DNA from: Marivirga sericea
GTDB lineage: Bacteria; Bacteroidota; Bacteroidia; Cytophagales; Cyclobacteriaceae
DNA: 64,000 nt
Direction of reading: 5' to 3'
Assembly (NCBI RefSeq): GCF_900177665.1
Contig: NZ_FXAW01000004.1
Coordinates: 1 to 64,000 of the forward strand
Below the pieces are notes generated by a model. That model did no database searches. It was given only the letters and a program-made list of their open reading frames with translations, and was not told the DNA's origin. The position numbers were made by a program, and so were the translations under genes. Each line of letters starts with the position of its first letter. The first letter of the stretch is position 1. Below, in pieces: positions 1-10,511 of this stretch.

Positions 1-698
1 GTCCATACTCCGCCTCCATCTTCTCCTGTTAGCTGACCAAATAAATCGAAATTGTTAACCGTATTACAAACCGTAGCGTTTGCTGGAGTTCCGGCATCGG
101 GCCCTTCTTCAACAACAATGCCTGTTAAAGTAAAAGTACAATTATCAGCATCTGTTACAGTGACATCATATGACCCAGCTGACAAACCTGTCTGGTCCTC
201 TTGATCAGGCAAAGCTCCCGACCATGAGTATGAATAAGGTGCATCCCCTCCTACGGTATTGATATCAATTTCACCTGAACCAAGATTATCGCAATCGTCA
301 ATTACATTATTAACAAAAAGAGATAATTCATTAGTTTGATCAATTACGATACCAGCACCACCTATAGCTGGACATCCATCTGCTGAATTACCTGCTATAT
401 AAGTCCCATCTGGAATATTTCCATAAGTTAATGTTTGCGTTCCCGGATTGTAGCTTTTAGTCACTGATCCGAAGGGTGAACTTACTGCTACAGGACCATT
501 AACATCAAATAAAATATAGTTTTGATGTTCAGTAGCACCTCCGTCTGTGAATGTTATGGTAATCACACCCCCACTTGCAAAATCACAGGTGTTAACAGTT
601 GTAGCTCCTATCGTTGGGCATTGCGCATTTGATTGAAAGCTCCCCAAAAACAAAAAGGAACTTAAAAATATCAATAGTAAATATTTTCTCATACTCAT
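1..698 (-). CDS. SprB-repeat surface/adhesin protein, 3' end outside window
   Basis: Only the N-terminal part is present; the frame is still open at base 1. It begins with a signal peptide (MRKYLLLIFLSSFLFLG, then a likely cleavage after SNAQ). About residues 95-165 contain the hallmark of an SprB repeat: DINTVGGDAPYSYSWSG, then a GL-AGSY-VTVTDADNCT stretch. The next repeat starts with GTPANATVCNTVNNFDLF. Such repeats occur in long gliding-associated or type IX secreted adhesins of Bacteroidota. The start can be at 698 or 692; the ATG at 698 overlaps the upstream stop codon as ATGA, which suggests translational coupling. A type IX sorting domain would lie outside the window, so secretion by that route is inferred. 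Confidence 0.8.
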   Translation of the reverse strand, partial: MSMRKYLLLIFLSSFLFLGSFQSNAQCPTIGATTVNTCDFASGGVITITFTDGGATEHQNYILFDVNGPVAVSSPFGSVTKSYNPGTQTLTYGNIPDGTYIAGNSADGCPAIGGAGIVIDQTNELSLFVNNVIDDCDNLGSGEIDINTVGGDAPYSYSWSGALPDQEDQTGLSAGSYDVTVTDADNCTFTLTGIVVEEGPDAGTPANATVCNTVNNFDLFGQLTGEDGGGVW

Positions 699-1078
699 TC
701 TTTTTCAACTTTGATACCTTCCATTCCACCCAAAGTGACAGTGCACTCATTATTTATAGCTTGAATTAGGTACACCTTATTTTTACTAAGTCCCGCAAAT
801 GTTGCAGTACCCTTAGATTTAGTTATGTCTAATTGGGAAACAAATTCTCCTCCGGCACTTGCAGTATATAACTTTAGTACAAAGTCAATGCTAGACTCCG
901 AATTTAATCTCACTTCAATGTCAAAAATATCTTCATTTACCTCAATGATTTCATATGAGAGCTGATCATTACACTCCACTAAACCCTGAGCAATGGAATA
1001 ATTGATTAAAAATATCTGAAGACAGAATAATAACCCAATTGCATATACTTTCATCTTTTTCACCTTATTTAAAATCAA
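695..1078 (-). CDS. Secreted hypothetical protein
   Basis: This is a 127-residue protein that I do not recognise. A signal peptide is clear (MKVYAIGLLFCLQIFLINYS, cleaved near IAQG), so the second methionine at 1054 is the more natural start. The mature part is about 95 residues and looks beta-rich, with cysteines in VECNDQ and NECTV that could form a disulfide. Its stop overlaps the start of the SprB-repeat gene (ATGA), so the two are probably one transcript. It may be a small accessory or partner of the adhesin; that is inferred only from coupling. A -7 box (TAGATTTG) lies at 1108-1115. Confidence 0.6.
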   Translation of the reverse strand: MILNKVKKMKVYAIGLLFCLQIFLINYSIAQGLVECNDQLSYEIIEVNEDIFDIEVRLNSESSIDFVLKLYTASAGGEFVSQLDITKSKGTATFAGLSKNKVYLIQAINNECTVTLGGMEGIKVEKE

Positions 1079-1420
1079 AAATACAAAATTGCTTTTTTTA
1101 TAAATCGCAAATCTAATCCCTTTTAGTACATATTACATAAATTCGCTTAAAGAAAAACATAAATACTTGAATTTACATACATACGGAACAAATTTATCCC
1201 ATGGATTCTTTAGCAATTCAAATATAAGCGATTCAATATTCTAAACAATAAAAAACAAGTAAAACTTTAAGTACTACAGTTTAAAATTCTACTAATCAAT
1301 GTTTTATATCGATAATTAGAATTTTTACAAATACGGATAATCCTCAGTTCTACATAGGATAAAAGTATCGATTTTGTATCTTTGCAGAAATTAGAAGAAT
1401 TTTAAATCAAAATTTATAAT
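1079..1420. promoter_or_regulatory. Intergenic region with two divergent promoter candidates
   Basis: This 342-base gap holds no convincing ORF. On the minus strand TAGATTTG (1108-1115) fits the Bacteroidota -7 box TAnnTTTG for the small secreted gene. On the plus strand TATCTTTG (1377-1384) fits the same box 36 bases before the aconitase ATG. The -33 TTTG elements are not clear for either. The middle (about 1140-1340) is very AT-rich without recognisable structure. Confidence 0.5.
1377..1384 (+). promoter_or_regulatory. -7 box of the aconitase promoter
   Basis: TATCTTTG matches the Bacteroidota housekeeping -7 consensus TAnnTTTG exactly. It lies 36 bases upstream of the aconitase start, giving a short leader. 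No good TTTG is seen at -33. Confidence 0.5.
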
Positions 1421-3691
1421 ATGGCCTTTGATATAGACATGATAAAATCTGTTTACGCTGGAATGGATAAAAAAATCGCTGCAGCAAGACAGGTAGTCAA
1501 CAAACCCTTAACCTTATCTGAAAAAATCCTATACTCTCATTTATGGGATGGTAAGGCAGAAAATGCCTTTACTAGAGGTAAATCTTATGTTGATTTTGCT
1601 CCAGATCGTGTTGCTATGCAAGACGCAACCGCACAAATGGCACTTTTGCAGTTTATGCAAGCAGGAAAAGATCAAGCAGCTGTTCCTTCCACCGTACATT
1701 GCGATCACCTTATTTTGGCTAAAGAGGGAGCTAAAGAGGATTTAAGAAGTTCTTTAACGGCATCAGGTGAAGTATTTAACTTTTTGGAATCAGTTTCAAA
1801 TAAGTACGGTATAGGTTTCTGGAAACCAGGAGCTGGTATTATACACCAAGTGGTTTTAGAAAATTATGCTTTCCCAGGCGGAATGATGATTGGTACGGAT
1901 TCTCACACTGTAAATGCAGGTGGTTTAGGAATGGTAGCAATAGGTGTTGGTGGTGCTGATGCAGTAGATGTTATGGCAGGAATGCCTTGGGAATTAAAAT
2001 TCCCAAAATTAATTGGCGTAAAATTAACCGGTAAGATGAACGGTTGGACTTCTGCCAAAGATGTTATTCTAAAAGTAGCTGGTATTTTAACCGTAAAAGG
2101 TGGAACTGGCGCTATTGTTGAATATTTCGGTCCTGGTGCACAATCTCTATCAGCAACTGGTAAAGGGACTATATGTAATATGGGTGCTGAAATTGGTGCG
2201 ACTACTTCTACATTTGGATATGATGATGCTATGGAGCGTTATTTGAGATCTACAGATAGAAATGACGTAGCCGATGCAGCTAATGAAGTAAGACCGCATT
2301 TAACTGGTGATGATGAAGTATATGCTAATCCTGAGCAGTATTTCGATCAAGTAATTGAGATTGATTTATCCACTTTGGAACCACATGTAAATGGCCCTTT
2401 CACTCCAGACAGAGCTACTCCAATTTCACAGTTGAAGGCAGAAGCTGAGAAAAATGGATGGCCAACCAAAGTAGAATGGGGACTTATAGGGTCTTGTACC
2501 AACTCTTCATACGAAGATTTATCAAGAGCATCCTCAATCGCCCAACAAGCGGTTGACAAGGGCTTGAAAACGAAATCAGAATTTGGTATTAACCCAGGCT
2601 CCGAACAAGTAAGATTTACAGCTGACAGAGATGGCTTGTTAAAAATATTTGAAGATTTAGATGCTACTATCTTTACCAATGCTTGTGGACCTTGTATTGG
2701 TCAATGGTCAAGAACAGGGGCTGACAAAGGGGAGAAGAACACTATTGTTCACTCTTTTAATAGAAACTTTTCGAAAAGAGCGGATGGAAACCCAAATACG
2801 CATGCTTTTGTAACGTCACCTGAAATGGTGGCAGCAATTGCAATAAGTGGAGATTTAGGTTTTAACCCATTAACTGATACATTAACAAACGAGAAAGGCG
2901 AACAAGTCAAACTAGACCCTCCATTTGGCGCTGAATTACCAGAGGAAGGATTCGCAGTAGAAGATAATGGGTACCAAGCCCCTGCTGAAGATGGTAGAAG
3001 CGTTGAGGTGAAAGTTGCTCCTGATTCTAAAAGATTGCAATTATTGGAAGGTTTTGATGCTTGGGATGGTCAAAATATTAACGGTGCCAAATTATTGATC
3101 AAAGCTTTGGGCAAATGTACAACTGACCATATCTCTATGGCAGGGCCATGGCTACGATTTAGAGGTCATTTGGACAACATTTCAGATAACTGTTTGATTG
3201 GTGCGGTAAATGCATTTAATGAAGAAACCAATAAAGTGAAAAGTCAGATCACTGGAGAATATGGTGCAGTACCCGCCACTCAGAGAGAATATAAAGCAAA
3301 AGGAATTCCAACTATAGTAGTGGGTGATCATAATTACGGTGAAGGTTCTTCAAGAGAGCATGCGGCCATGGAGCCAAGACATTTAGGTGTTAAAGCTGTA
3401 TTGGTAAAATCATTTGCTAGAATTCATGAAACCAATTTGAAAAAGCAAGGAATGTTGGGCCTCACGTTTGCTAATGAAGCTGATTACGATAAAATTCAAG
3501 AAGATGACACTTTCAACTTCACTGACTTAAATGAATTTGCTCCGGAGAAGCCTATCACAATAGAAGTGGTTCATGCTGACGGCAGCAAAGATATCATTAA
3601 GGCAAATCACACTTACAATGATGCACAAATTGCATGGTTCAAAGCAGGTTCTGCATTAAATAAAATTAAACAGGAAGCTGCAAAAGCTTAG
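1421..3691 (+). CDS. acn: Aconitate hydratase (mitochondrial type)
   Basis: Aconitase interconverts citrate and isocitrate in the TCA cycle. The 756-residue length and sequence fit the mitochondrial-type aconitases common in Bacteroidota. The three cysteines that hold the 4Fe-4S cluster are visible: Cys359 in GSCTNSS, and Cys422 and Cys425 in [10 protein letters not shown]. The motif [14 protein letters not shown] sits near residue 160. The swivel domain at the C-terminus has [17 protein letters not shown] with the substrate-binding SSRE. The gene stands alone, with its own promoter box and a strong terminator at 3715-3743. Nothing is missing. Confidence 0.97.
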   Translation: MAFDIDMIKSVYAGMDKKIAAARQVVNKPLTLSEKILYSHLWDGKAENAFTRGKSYVDFAPDRVAMQDATAQMALLQFMQAGKDQAAVPSTVHCDHLILAKEGAKEDLRSSLTASGEVFNFLESVSNKYGIGFWKPGAGIIHQVVLENYAFPGGMMIGTDSHTVNAGGLGMVAIGVGGADAVDVMAGMPWELKFPKLIGVKLTGKMNGWTSAKDVILKVAGILTVKGGTGAIVEYFGPGAQSLSATGKGTICNMGAEIGATTSTFGYDDAMERYLRSTDRNDVADAANEVRPHLTGDDEVYANPEQYFDQVIEIDLSTLEPHVNGPFTPDRATPISQLKAEAEKNGWPTKVEWGLIGSCTNSSYEDLSRASSIAQQAVDKGLKTKSEFGINPGSEQVRFTADRDGLLKIFEDLDATIFTNACGPCIGQWSRTGADKGEKNTIVHSFNRNFSKRADGNPNTHAFVTSPEMVAAIAISGDLGFNPLTDTLTNEKGEQVKLDPPFGAELPEEGFAVEDNGYQAPAEDGRSVEVKVAPDSKRLQLLEGFDAWDGQNINGAKLLIKALGKCTTDHISMAGPWLRFRGHLDNISDNCLIGAVNAFNEETNKVKSQITGEYGAVPATQREYKAKGIPTIVVGDHNYGEGSSREHAAMEPRHLGVKAVLVKSFARIHETNLKKQGMLGLTFANEADYDKIQEDDTFNFTDLNEFAPEKPITIEVVHADGSKDIIKANHTYNDAQIAWFKAGSALNKIKQEAAKA

Positions 3692-3714
3692 TCAATTGTT
3701 TCAATAAAAATATT

Positions 3715-3743
3715 AAGGGTTATTCATTGAATAGCCCTTTTTT
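3715..3743 (+). terminator. Intrinsic terminator after aconitase
   Basis: An 11-base stem (AAGGGTTATTC with GAATAGCCCTT, one G-T pair) has a three-base loop and is followed by a T run. Confidence 0.85.
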
Positions 3744-3862
3744 ATGCCTCATTATTTATACTGAATCCATATTTAGAGCAAATCCAATTTCAGATTAACA
3801 TTTCAGTCAACTTTATTGTCTATTTATATGTATAATGCACAAAATAGAAAAATGACATTATT

Positions 3863-4399
3863 ATGAAGGATTTAATTACACCAAATAGATCGTTAGCAGT
3901 AGAAACGGAAAAAAAACTGAATCAACAGATTGAAATGGAAGGGAAGTCATCTGCTTACTATTTAAGTATGGCGTCATGGTGCGAAACTAAAGGCTATGTA
4001 AATTCTGCCAAATTTTTATATGACCATTCGGATGAAGAAAGAGGTCATATGCTGAAACTATTTAGCTACATCAATGAAGCTGGAGGACATGCCAAACAAC
4101 CTGCTATTAGCGAAATTAGACATGAATTCAACAGTTTGAGAGAAGTATTTGAATTAATTTTAGAACACGAAATCAAAGTAACGAAATCGATTCATGAATT
4201 GGTAGATCATTGTTTCAGCACTAAAGATTTTACCACTTTCAACTTCTTACAGTGGTTCGTAACCGAACAAAGAGAGGAAGAAACCATCTCCAGAAGGGCT
4301 TTAGAAATATTCGATATCATTGGTGAAGAAGGTATGGGCTTATGGCATATCGATATTGAATTAGGAAAACTTCACGGCATTGAAGGTACAGAAGAATAG
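3863..4399 (+). CDS. ftnA: Ferritin (FtnA-like)
   Basis: This is a 178-residue cytoplasmic iron-storage protein. The four-helix ferritin-like fold shows ferroxidase ligands in the usual places: a Glu in the first helix (EMEGKSSAYYLSMASW), the DEERGHMLK motif with the ExxH pair, and E-QREEE in the third and fourth helices. The length is normal for a bacterial non-haem ferritin, and there is no haem-ligand methionine pattern of bacterioferritin. It is monocistronic, lying between the aconitase terminator and its own terminator at 4427-4463. Being next to an Fe-S enzyme may reflect shared iron physiology, but no Fur box was identified. Confidence 0.93.
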   Translation: MKDLITPNRSLAVETEKKLNQQIEMEGKSSAYYLSMASWCETKGYVNSAKFLYDHSDEERGHMLKLFSYINEAGGHAKQPAISEIRHEFNSLREVFELILEHEIKVTKSIHELVDHCFSTKDFTTFNFLQWFVTEQREEETISRRALEIFDIIGEEGMGLWHIDIELGKLHGIEGTEE

Positions 4400-4426
4400 A
4401 TTACAATTTTAATCTTAGATAAAAGC

Positions 4427-4463
4427 AAAAACCCTCATAGTTCACTGAATTATGAGGGTTTTT
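4427..4463. terminator. Bidirectional terminator between ferritin and the hydrolase
   Basis: AAAACCCTCATA pairs with TATGAGGGTTTT around a loop of about 11 bases. A-rich and T-rich flanks on either side let it serve both convergent genes. Confidence 0.85.
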
Positions 4464-4465
4464 AG

Positions 4466-5290
4466 TTAACTGTTCATCCAACTGCGCATATCTTCCATTA
4501 GATTTCCAAAACCCACATCATTATGGATTTCATGTTTTGATTTTGGATAGCTCTTGAAAGTAAATAAGTTGCTGTCCTTTGCAAAACCTGCTGTTGCATC
4601 GTGAGATATGACTTTATCCATCTGTCCGTGCGCTAAGAAGATGGTATGCTTGAATTTATGGGTATTATGAATCAGATACTCCCCTCCTTTTGTGATGGAG
4701 GTAAATAATTTAGCTGAAACTTTATCGTGGATTAAGGGATCATTTTCATATTTCTCGACTTCCTCTTTTATGCTGGAAATATCCTCTGTTTTTAGTCCTG
4801 ATGGCTGAATTAAACTTGGAATAATATCGGCTACCCAAATCCCTAAATTCACTTTCCATTTTGGTGGTTCAAAAGCCAATTTGATCCAAGGGGAAGTCGC
4901 TATACCCGCTGTGATTTCATTTGATTGATCTTTAGCCAAATAATTCAAGATTATATTTCCTCCCATGCTGTGGCCATAGAGATATAATTCTGCATTCAAA
5001 TAATCAACCCTTACATATCGAATGAAATACTCTATATCGGTCAAAAGCTGCTCCATACTAGGGGCATGTCCTTTTTTACCTTCAGAATTCCCATGACCTC
5101 TTAAAGTTAAGGCAATGACAGAAATTCCATTTTCATTAAAATATTCGGCAACTTTTTGAAATCTTCCAGCATGTTCTCCAAGGCCATGGACAATCAATAT
5201 TATCTTTTCAGGATTTTCAGATTGAATGTATTTTTGGACTTCTAATGATAAATTATCGGAAGTTTTGAAATGTGCGATTTTCTTATCCAT
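4466..5290 (-). CDS. Alpha/beta hydrolase, monoacylglycerol-lipase-like
   Basis: This 274-residue serine hydrolase resembles monoacylglycerol lipases and lysophospholipases. Visible features are the oxyanion-hole region VHGLGEHAGRF (about 34-44), the RGHGNSEG segment, the nucleophile elbow GHSMG with Ser108, a likely acid Asp225 in HGQMDKVIS and His253 in SKHEIHND. No signal peptide is present, so it acts in the cytosol. It is the last gene of the glp cluster, only 13 bases after glpF. Its likely role is to release glycerol from monoacylglycerols that would feed GlpK; this is inferred from its place. Exact substrate is unknown. Confidence 0.82.
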   Translation of the reverse strand: MDKKIAHFKTSDNLSLEVQKYIQSENPEKIILIVHGLGEHAGRFQKVAEYFNENGISVIALTLRGHGNSEGKKGHAPSMEQLLTDIEYFIRYVRVDYLNAELYLYGHSMGGNIILNYLAKDQSNEITAGIATSPWIKLAFEPPKWKVNLGIWVADIIPSLIQPSGLKTEDISSIKEEVEKYENDPLIHDKVSAKLFTSITKGGEYLIHNTHKFKHTIFLAHGQMDKVISHDATAGFAKDSNLFTFKSYPKSKHEIHNDVGFGNLMEDMRSWMNS

Positions 5291-5303
5291 TATGGAATAT
5301 AAA

Positions 5304-6035
5304 TTAATTCAATACTATGTAAATAAATGCTGCGAAGGCAGCACCAGTTAAAGGACCAATAATTGGTATCCAGCTATAGGCCCAATCACTCCCTCCTTTT
5401 CCTATAATGGGTAAAATTTGATGCATAATTCTTGGACCCAGATCTCGAGCTGGGTTGATGGCATAACCTGTAGTTCCCCCTAGAGCCAATCCTATTACCC
5501 AAACCAAAATGGCAACAGGTAAAGCACCCAAATCGCCCAATCCAATTGGAGTATCATTTGCATCCATTAACTGCGGTGGAGTTGAAAAAAGAATAACAAT
5601 GATGAGCACAAAAGTTCCGATAAACTCAGAAATAAAATTGGTTTTCACATCCCGAATGGCGGGGGCTGTTGCAAAAGGCGCAAATAACAAGCCTTTATCA
5701 TCTGTAGCTTCAAAATGCTTTTGATAAATCAACCACGCACAAAAAGCACCAAAAGCTGCACCTAAAATCTGCGCTGGGATATAAATCCACAAGAGATTCC
5801 AAGCGAAATCACCTGTTATTGCTAGGGCCAAGCTAACTGCTGGATTAATATGAGCTCCACTATGAGGACCTGCTACTACCACGCCTATGAAAACTCCAAA
5901 TGCCCAAGCTGTAGTAATCACCATCCAACCCGAACCGGCTCCTTTAGTTTTGGGTAAAACCACATTGGCTACTACTCCTGAACCCATCAATATCAACAAA
6001 AAAGTCCCTAAAAATTCTGCTATAAAATAGTTCAT
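5304..6035 (-). CDS. glpF: Glycerol uptake facilitator (aquaglyceroporin)
   Basis: This 243-residue inner-membrane channel belongs to the MIP family. Both half-helix NPA motifs are present: Asn64-Ala66 in AHINPAVS and 194-196 in INPARDLGPR. The Asp after the second NPA-Arg (NPARD) is the mark of glycerol facilitators rather than strict water channels. About six membrane segments and the internal duplication of the family can be seen (AEFLGTFLLI and SEFIGTFVLI). It lies six bases after glpK and shares its transcript. It lets glycerol diffuse in, to be trapped by phosphorylation. Confidence 0.95.
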   Translation of the reverse strand: MNYFIAEFLGTFLLILMGSGVVANVVLPKTKGAGSGWMVITTAWAFGVFIGVVVAGPHSGAHINPAVSLALAITGDFAWNLLWIYIPAQILGAAFGAFCAWLIYQKHFEATDDKGLLFAPFATAPAIRDVKTNFISEFIGTFVLIIVILFSTPPQLMDANDTPIGLGDLGALPVAILVWVIGLALGGTTGYAINPARDLGPRIMHQILPIIGKGGSDWAYSWIPIIGPLTGAAFAAFIYIVLN

Positions 6036-6041
6036 CTGCTT

Positions 6042-7950
<1,909 letters not shown>

Positions 7951-9516
7951 TTAAGATTCAATAAGATACCGAATTGCCAATTTATTAAAATCTTTCAATT
8001 GCTTATCTATCCAAGCCTCATCTTTTCCTAATTCTTTAGCCATAATTTCCGCTACTTTCGGAGCCATTTCCATACTTGCCTGAGCATCTAAGAAAAGTAC
8101 CCTAATTCTTCTTGCTAAAATATCTTCCACTTTCATCGCCATTTCATTTCTACAAGCCAAAATCACTTCTGCTTGAGTAAAAGGGTATTTTGGATGTAAA
8201 AGCTCAGTCCAATCTGAATTTTCATTCTGAATCGCTTTAATAGATTTACGATCTGCACCGTAAACACCCAAATAATCTGTAGATTTCTCTTCAGAAAATG
8301 CATGAATCTTTATATCTGCTGACGTACTTCTAAGTAGTTTTTCTCCGGTCAGTTTAGTAAAATACTCTACAGTATCCTCTCCCATTTTACGAAAAGTTGT
8401 CCATTTACCTCCGGTTAGAGTAACGAGGTTACTATCCGAAATAATTACCTTATGACTCCTTGAAATTTCTTTTGTTTTTTCACTATCATCTGTAGGGGCA
8501 GCTAGTGGTCTCAAGCCTGCATAAACAGATAAGATATCACTTCTCTGAGGCTTCTTTGTTAAATAATCTTGTGCCGTTTTTAATACAAAGTCTATTTCTT
8601 TTTGTAAAGCAGCTGGCTCTAGCTTTGGTTTTTTCCGCATAGTATCGGTAGTTCCTACTACCAATTTATCGTGCCAAGGCACGGCAAACAAAACTCTCCC
8701 ATCACTGGTTTCAGGTATCATGAGCGCATCTTCGCCAGATAAAAATGAACGATCCAAAACCAAATGAATCCCCTGACTTGGTCGTATCATTTTCTTGGCT
8801 TCAGGATTGTCCAATTGTAAAATTTTGTCTGCAAAAACTCCGGTTGCATTTACTACCATTTTTGCTTTTATATCATAGCTGTTTTTTGAAAACTGATCTT
8901 TTACCGACAGCCCTATGATTTTACCATCATTTGCTTTGAGCAATTGATTTACTTTAAAGTAATTTAAAACAGCAGCACCTTTTTCATCACAAGTCTGCGC
9001 CACGTTTAAAGCCAGTCGGGCATCATCAAACTGACCATCATGATAAATTACCCCGCCTTTCAAACCTTCTTGTTTAATGGTAGGCAAGCGGTCAATAGTT
9101 TTTGCTTTAGAAATGAAAGTAGATTTTCCCAAGCTTAATTTACCAGCCATCCAATCATACATTTTCAAGCCAACAGTATATTTCAATCTTTCGAATAACG
9201 TATAAATTGGGATTATAAAAGACTGATTATGAGCTAAATGAGGAGCATTCTTAAGCAGTCGACCGCGCTCTTTCAAAGCCTCTAAAACTAAAAAAATATC
9301 ACCTTGGGCCAAATACCGAACACCTCCGTGTACTAGTTTTGTACTTCTACTGCTAGTACCTTTAGCGAAGTCAGATTTTTCAAATAAGGCAACACTCAAA
9401 CCCCTCGAAACAGCATCCAAAGCAACGCCAAGACCAGAAGACCCACCTCCTATCACTACTATATCCCAAATCTTATCAGTATTTGCAATTTGCTTTATGT
9501 TGTCTTTTCTATTCAT
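7951..9516 (-). CDS. glpD: Aerobic glycerol-3-phosphate dehydrogenase
   Basis: Oxidises glycerol-3-phosphate to dihydroxyacetone phosphate and passes electrons to quinone at the inner membrane. The 521-residue protein starts with the FAD-binding Rossmann motif VVIGGGSSGLGVALDA (about 20-35). It continues with SSRSTKLVHGGVRYL (about 56-70), typical of GlpD, and GGKWTTFRKM near residue 370. The C-terminal DAO_C region (about 390-521) is intact. It is divergent from the DeoR-type regulator, with a well-formed promoter (TTTG, 18 bases, TATATTTG) in the shared gap, and is very likely repressed by that regulator. Confidence 0.95.
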   Translation of the reverse strand: MNRKDNIKQIANTDKIWDIVVIGGGSSGLGVALDAVSRGLSVALFEKSDFAKGTSSRSTKLVHGGVRYLAQGDIFLVLEALKERGRLLKNAPHLAHNQSFIIPIYTLFERLKYTVGLKMYDWMAGKLSLGKSTFISKAKTIDRLPTIKQEGLKGGVIYHDGQFDDARLALNVAQTCDEKGAAVLNYFKVNQLLKANDGKIIGLSVKDQFSKNSYDIKAKMVVNATGVFADKILQLDNPEAKKMIRPSQGIHLVLDRSFLSGEDALMIPETSDGRVLFAVPWHDKLVVGTTDTMRKKPKLEPAALQKEIDFVLKTAQDYLTKKPQRSDILSVYAGLRPLAAPTDDSEKTKEISRSHKVIISDSNLVTLTGGKWTTFRKMGEDTVEYFTKLTGEKLLRSTSADIKIHAFSEEKSTDYLGVYGADRKSIKAIQNENSDWTELLHPKYPFTQAEVILACRNEMAMKVEDILARRIRVLFLDAQASMEMAPKVAEIMAKELGKDEAWIDKQLKDFNKLAIRYLIES

Positions 9517-9532
9517 TTTGTTTCGCTTTGTT

Positions 9533-9562
9533 CAAATATACTACAAAAAGAAACATTACAAA
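9533..9562 (-). promoter_or_regulatory. glpD promoter
   Basis: On the minus strand TTTG (9562-9559) is followed after 18 bases by TATATTTG (9540-9533). Both elements and the spacing fit the Bacteroidota sigma consensus. The predicted transcript starts shortly before the glpD ATG at 9516. Confidence 0.65.
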
Positions 9563-9622
9563 AGCAATAACAAGAAATATTATTACTTTCGCTTTCTTTT
9601 TACTTGCTATTAGTTTCTTTTT
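9545..9622. promoter_or_regulatory. Candidate DeoR/GlpR-type operators (three related sites)
   Basis: Three copies of one word lie in the divergent gap: AAAAAGAAAC at 9545-9554, CTTTCTTTTT at 9592-9601 and GTTTCTTTTT at 9613-9622. The first is the exact inverse of the third. The first falls between the -33 and -7 elements of glpD and the third lies just upstream of the regulator's own -7 box, so bound protein could block both promoters. Binding by the adjacent regulator is inferred. Confidence 0.4.
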
Positions 9623-9636
9623 ATTACAATTTGTTA

Positions 9637-9644
9637 TATTTTTG
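9637..9644 (+). promoter_or_regulatory. -7 box of the DeoR-type regulator
   Basis: TATTTTTG fits TAnnTTTG and ends only 5 bases before the ATG at 9650. If real, the transcript would be leaderless or nearly so. Confidence 0.4.
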
Positions 9645-9649
9645 AATAA

Positions 9650-10411
9650 ATGACTATTGCAGAAAGACATAAATTCATTCTAGACAAGCTTCAGCAAGAT
9701 GGTTTTGTTAGCGTCACTGAGCTAAGCAATACCCTTAACATCACTAAAGTAACTATTAGAAAAGATTTAAAACTTCTTGAAGATAAGGGACTTCTTTATC
9801 GCTCGCACGGCAGCGCTACATTGGTTTCTCCTTATGTAAATGAAAAGCCAGTTGATGAAAAACAACTAGTAAACGTAGAGGAAAAACAAGCTATAGCTAA
9901 AGCTGCAGTAGCATCCCTCAGGATGAATGAAGCAATCATAATCGGGTCAGGAACTACTGTCGGGGCTTTTGCCCAAGCAATCCCAAGAAATTCGAATCTC
10001 ACTGTTTTAACTTCTGCCATGAACGTCACTATGGCCTTACTCGACTGTAAGGATATAGAAATTGTGCAGCTTGGTGGAGTGGTAAGAAAGGGAAGTTCTT
10101 CTGTAGTTGGTCATTATGCTGAAGAAATGATGGAAAGCTTTGCCTGCAGTAAATTGTACTTAAGCGTGGATGGTATAAGTATAGAACACGGCTTTACCAC
10201 TTCCAATATGATGGAAGCACATTTGAATGCCAAAATGATTAAATCTGTTCAAAAAACCATTGTTTTAGCAGATGCTAGCAAGTTCGGAAAAAAAGGTTTT
10301 GGTAAAATTTGTGATTTGGAGGATGTTGACCAAATTATCACCAACAAAAGTGCTTCAAAACAATTCATAAATACCTTAGAAGCCAAAGGAATCGAGGTGA
10401 TCCTAGTGTAA
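9650..10411 (+). CDS. DeoR/GlpR-family transcriptional regulator
   Basis: This is a 253-residue sugar-phosphate-responsive regulator. The N-terminal winged helix-turn-helix (about 1-58) has the family pattern RHKFILDKLQQDGFVSVTEL, then NITKVTIRKDLKLLEDKGLL. The DeoRC sensor domain (about 75-245) includes the phosphate-binding loop IIGSGTTVGAFAQ and the TSAMNV and DGISIEHGFTT segments. It is divergent from glpD with candidate operators between them, so control of the glp cluster by glycerol-3-phosphate is the natural reading. The ligand itself cannot be read from the sequence. Confidence 0.88.
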   Translation: MTIAERHKFILDKLQQDGFVSVTELSNTLNITKVTIRKDLKLLEDKGLLYRSHGSATLVSPYVNEKPVDEKQLVNVEEKQAIAKAAVASLRMNEAIIIGSGTTVGAFAQAIPRNSNLTVLTSAMNVTMALLDCKDIEIVQLGGVVRKGSSSVVGHYAEEMMESFACSKLYLSVDGISIEHGFTTSNMMEAHLNAKMIKSVQKTIVLADASKFGKKGFGKICDLEDVDQIITNKSASKQFINTLEAKGIEVILV

Positions 10412-10475
10412 AATCAACTAGGGAGCACTCTTAAGATATTTAATGTAAATATGCATCCATAGTTATTAATAATCC

Positions 10476-10483
10476 TATATTTG
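10476..10483 (+). promoter_or_regulatory. -7 box upstream of the 913-residue membrane-anchored protein
   Basis: TATATTTG fits TAnnTTTG, 28 bases before the TTG start at 10512. It supports the start choice and a separate transcript after the regulator gene. Confidence 0.45.
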
Positions 10484-10511
10484 CATAGCAACGTAAAAAT
10501 TCAAAATACCT

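Noticed and set aside
4466-5290. Secreted lipase
   Set aside because: No signal peptide or lipobox; the protein starts directly with the hydrolase fold.
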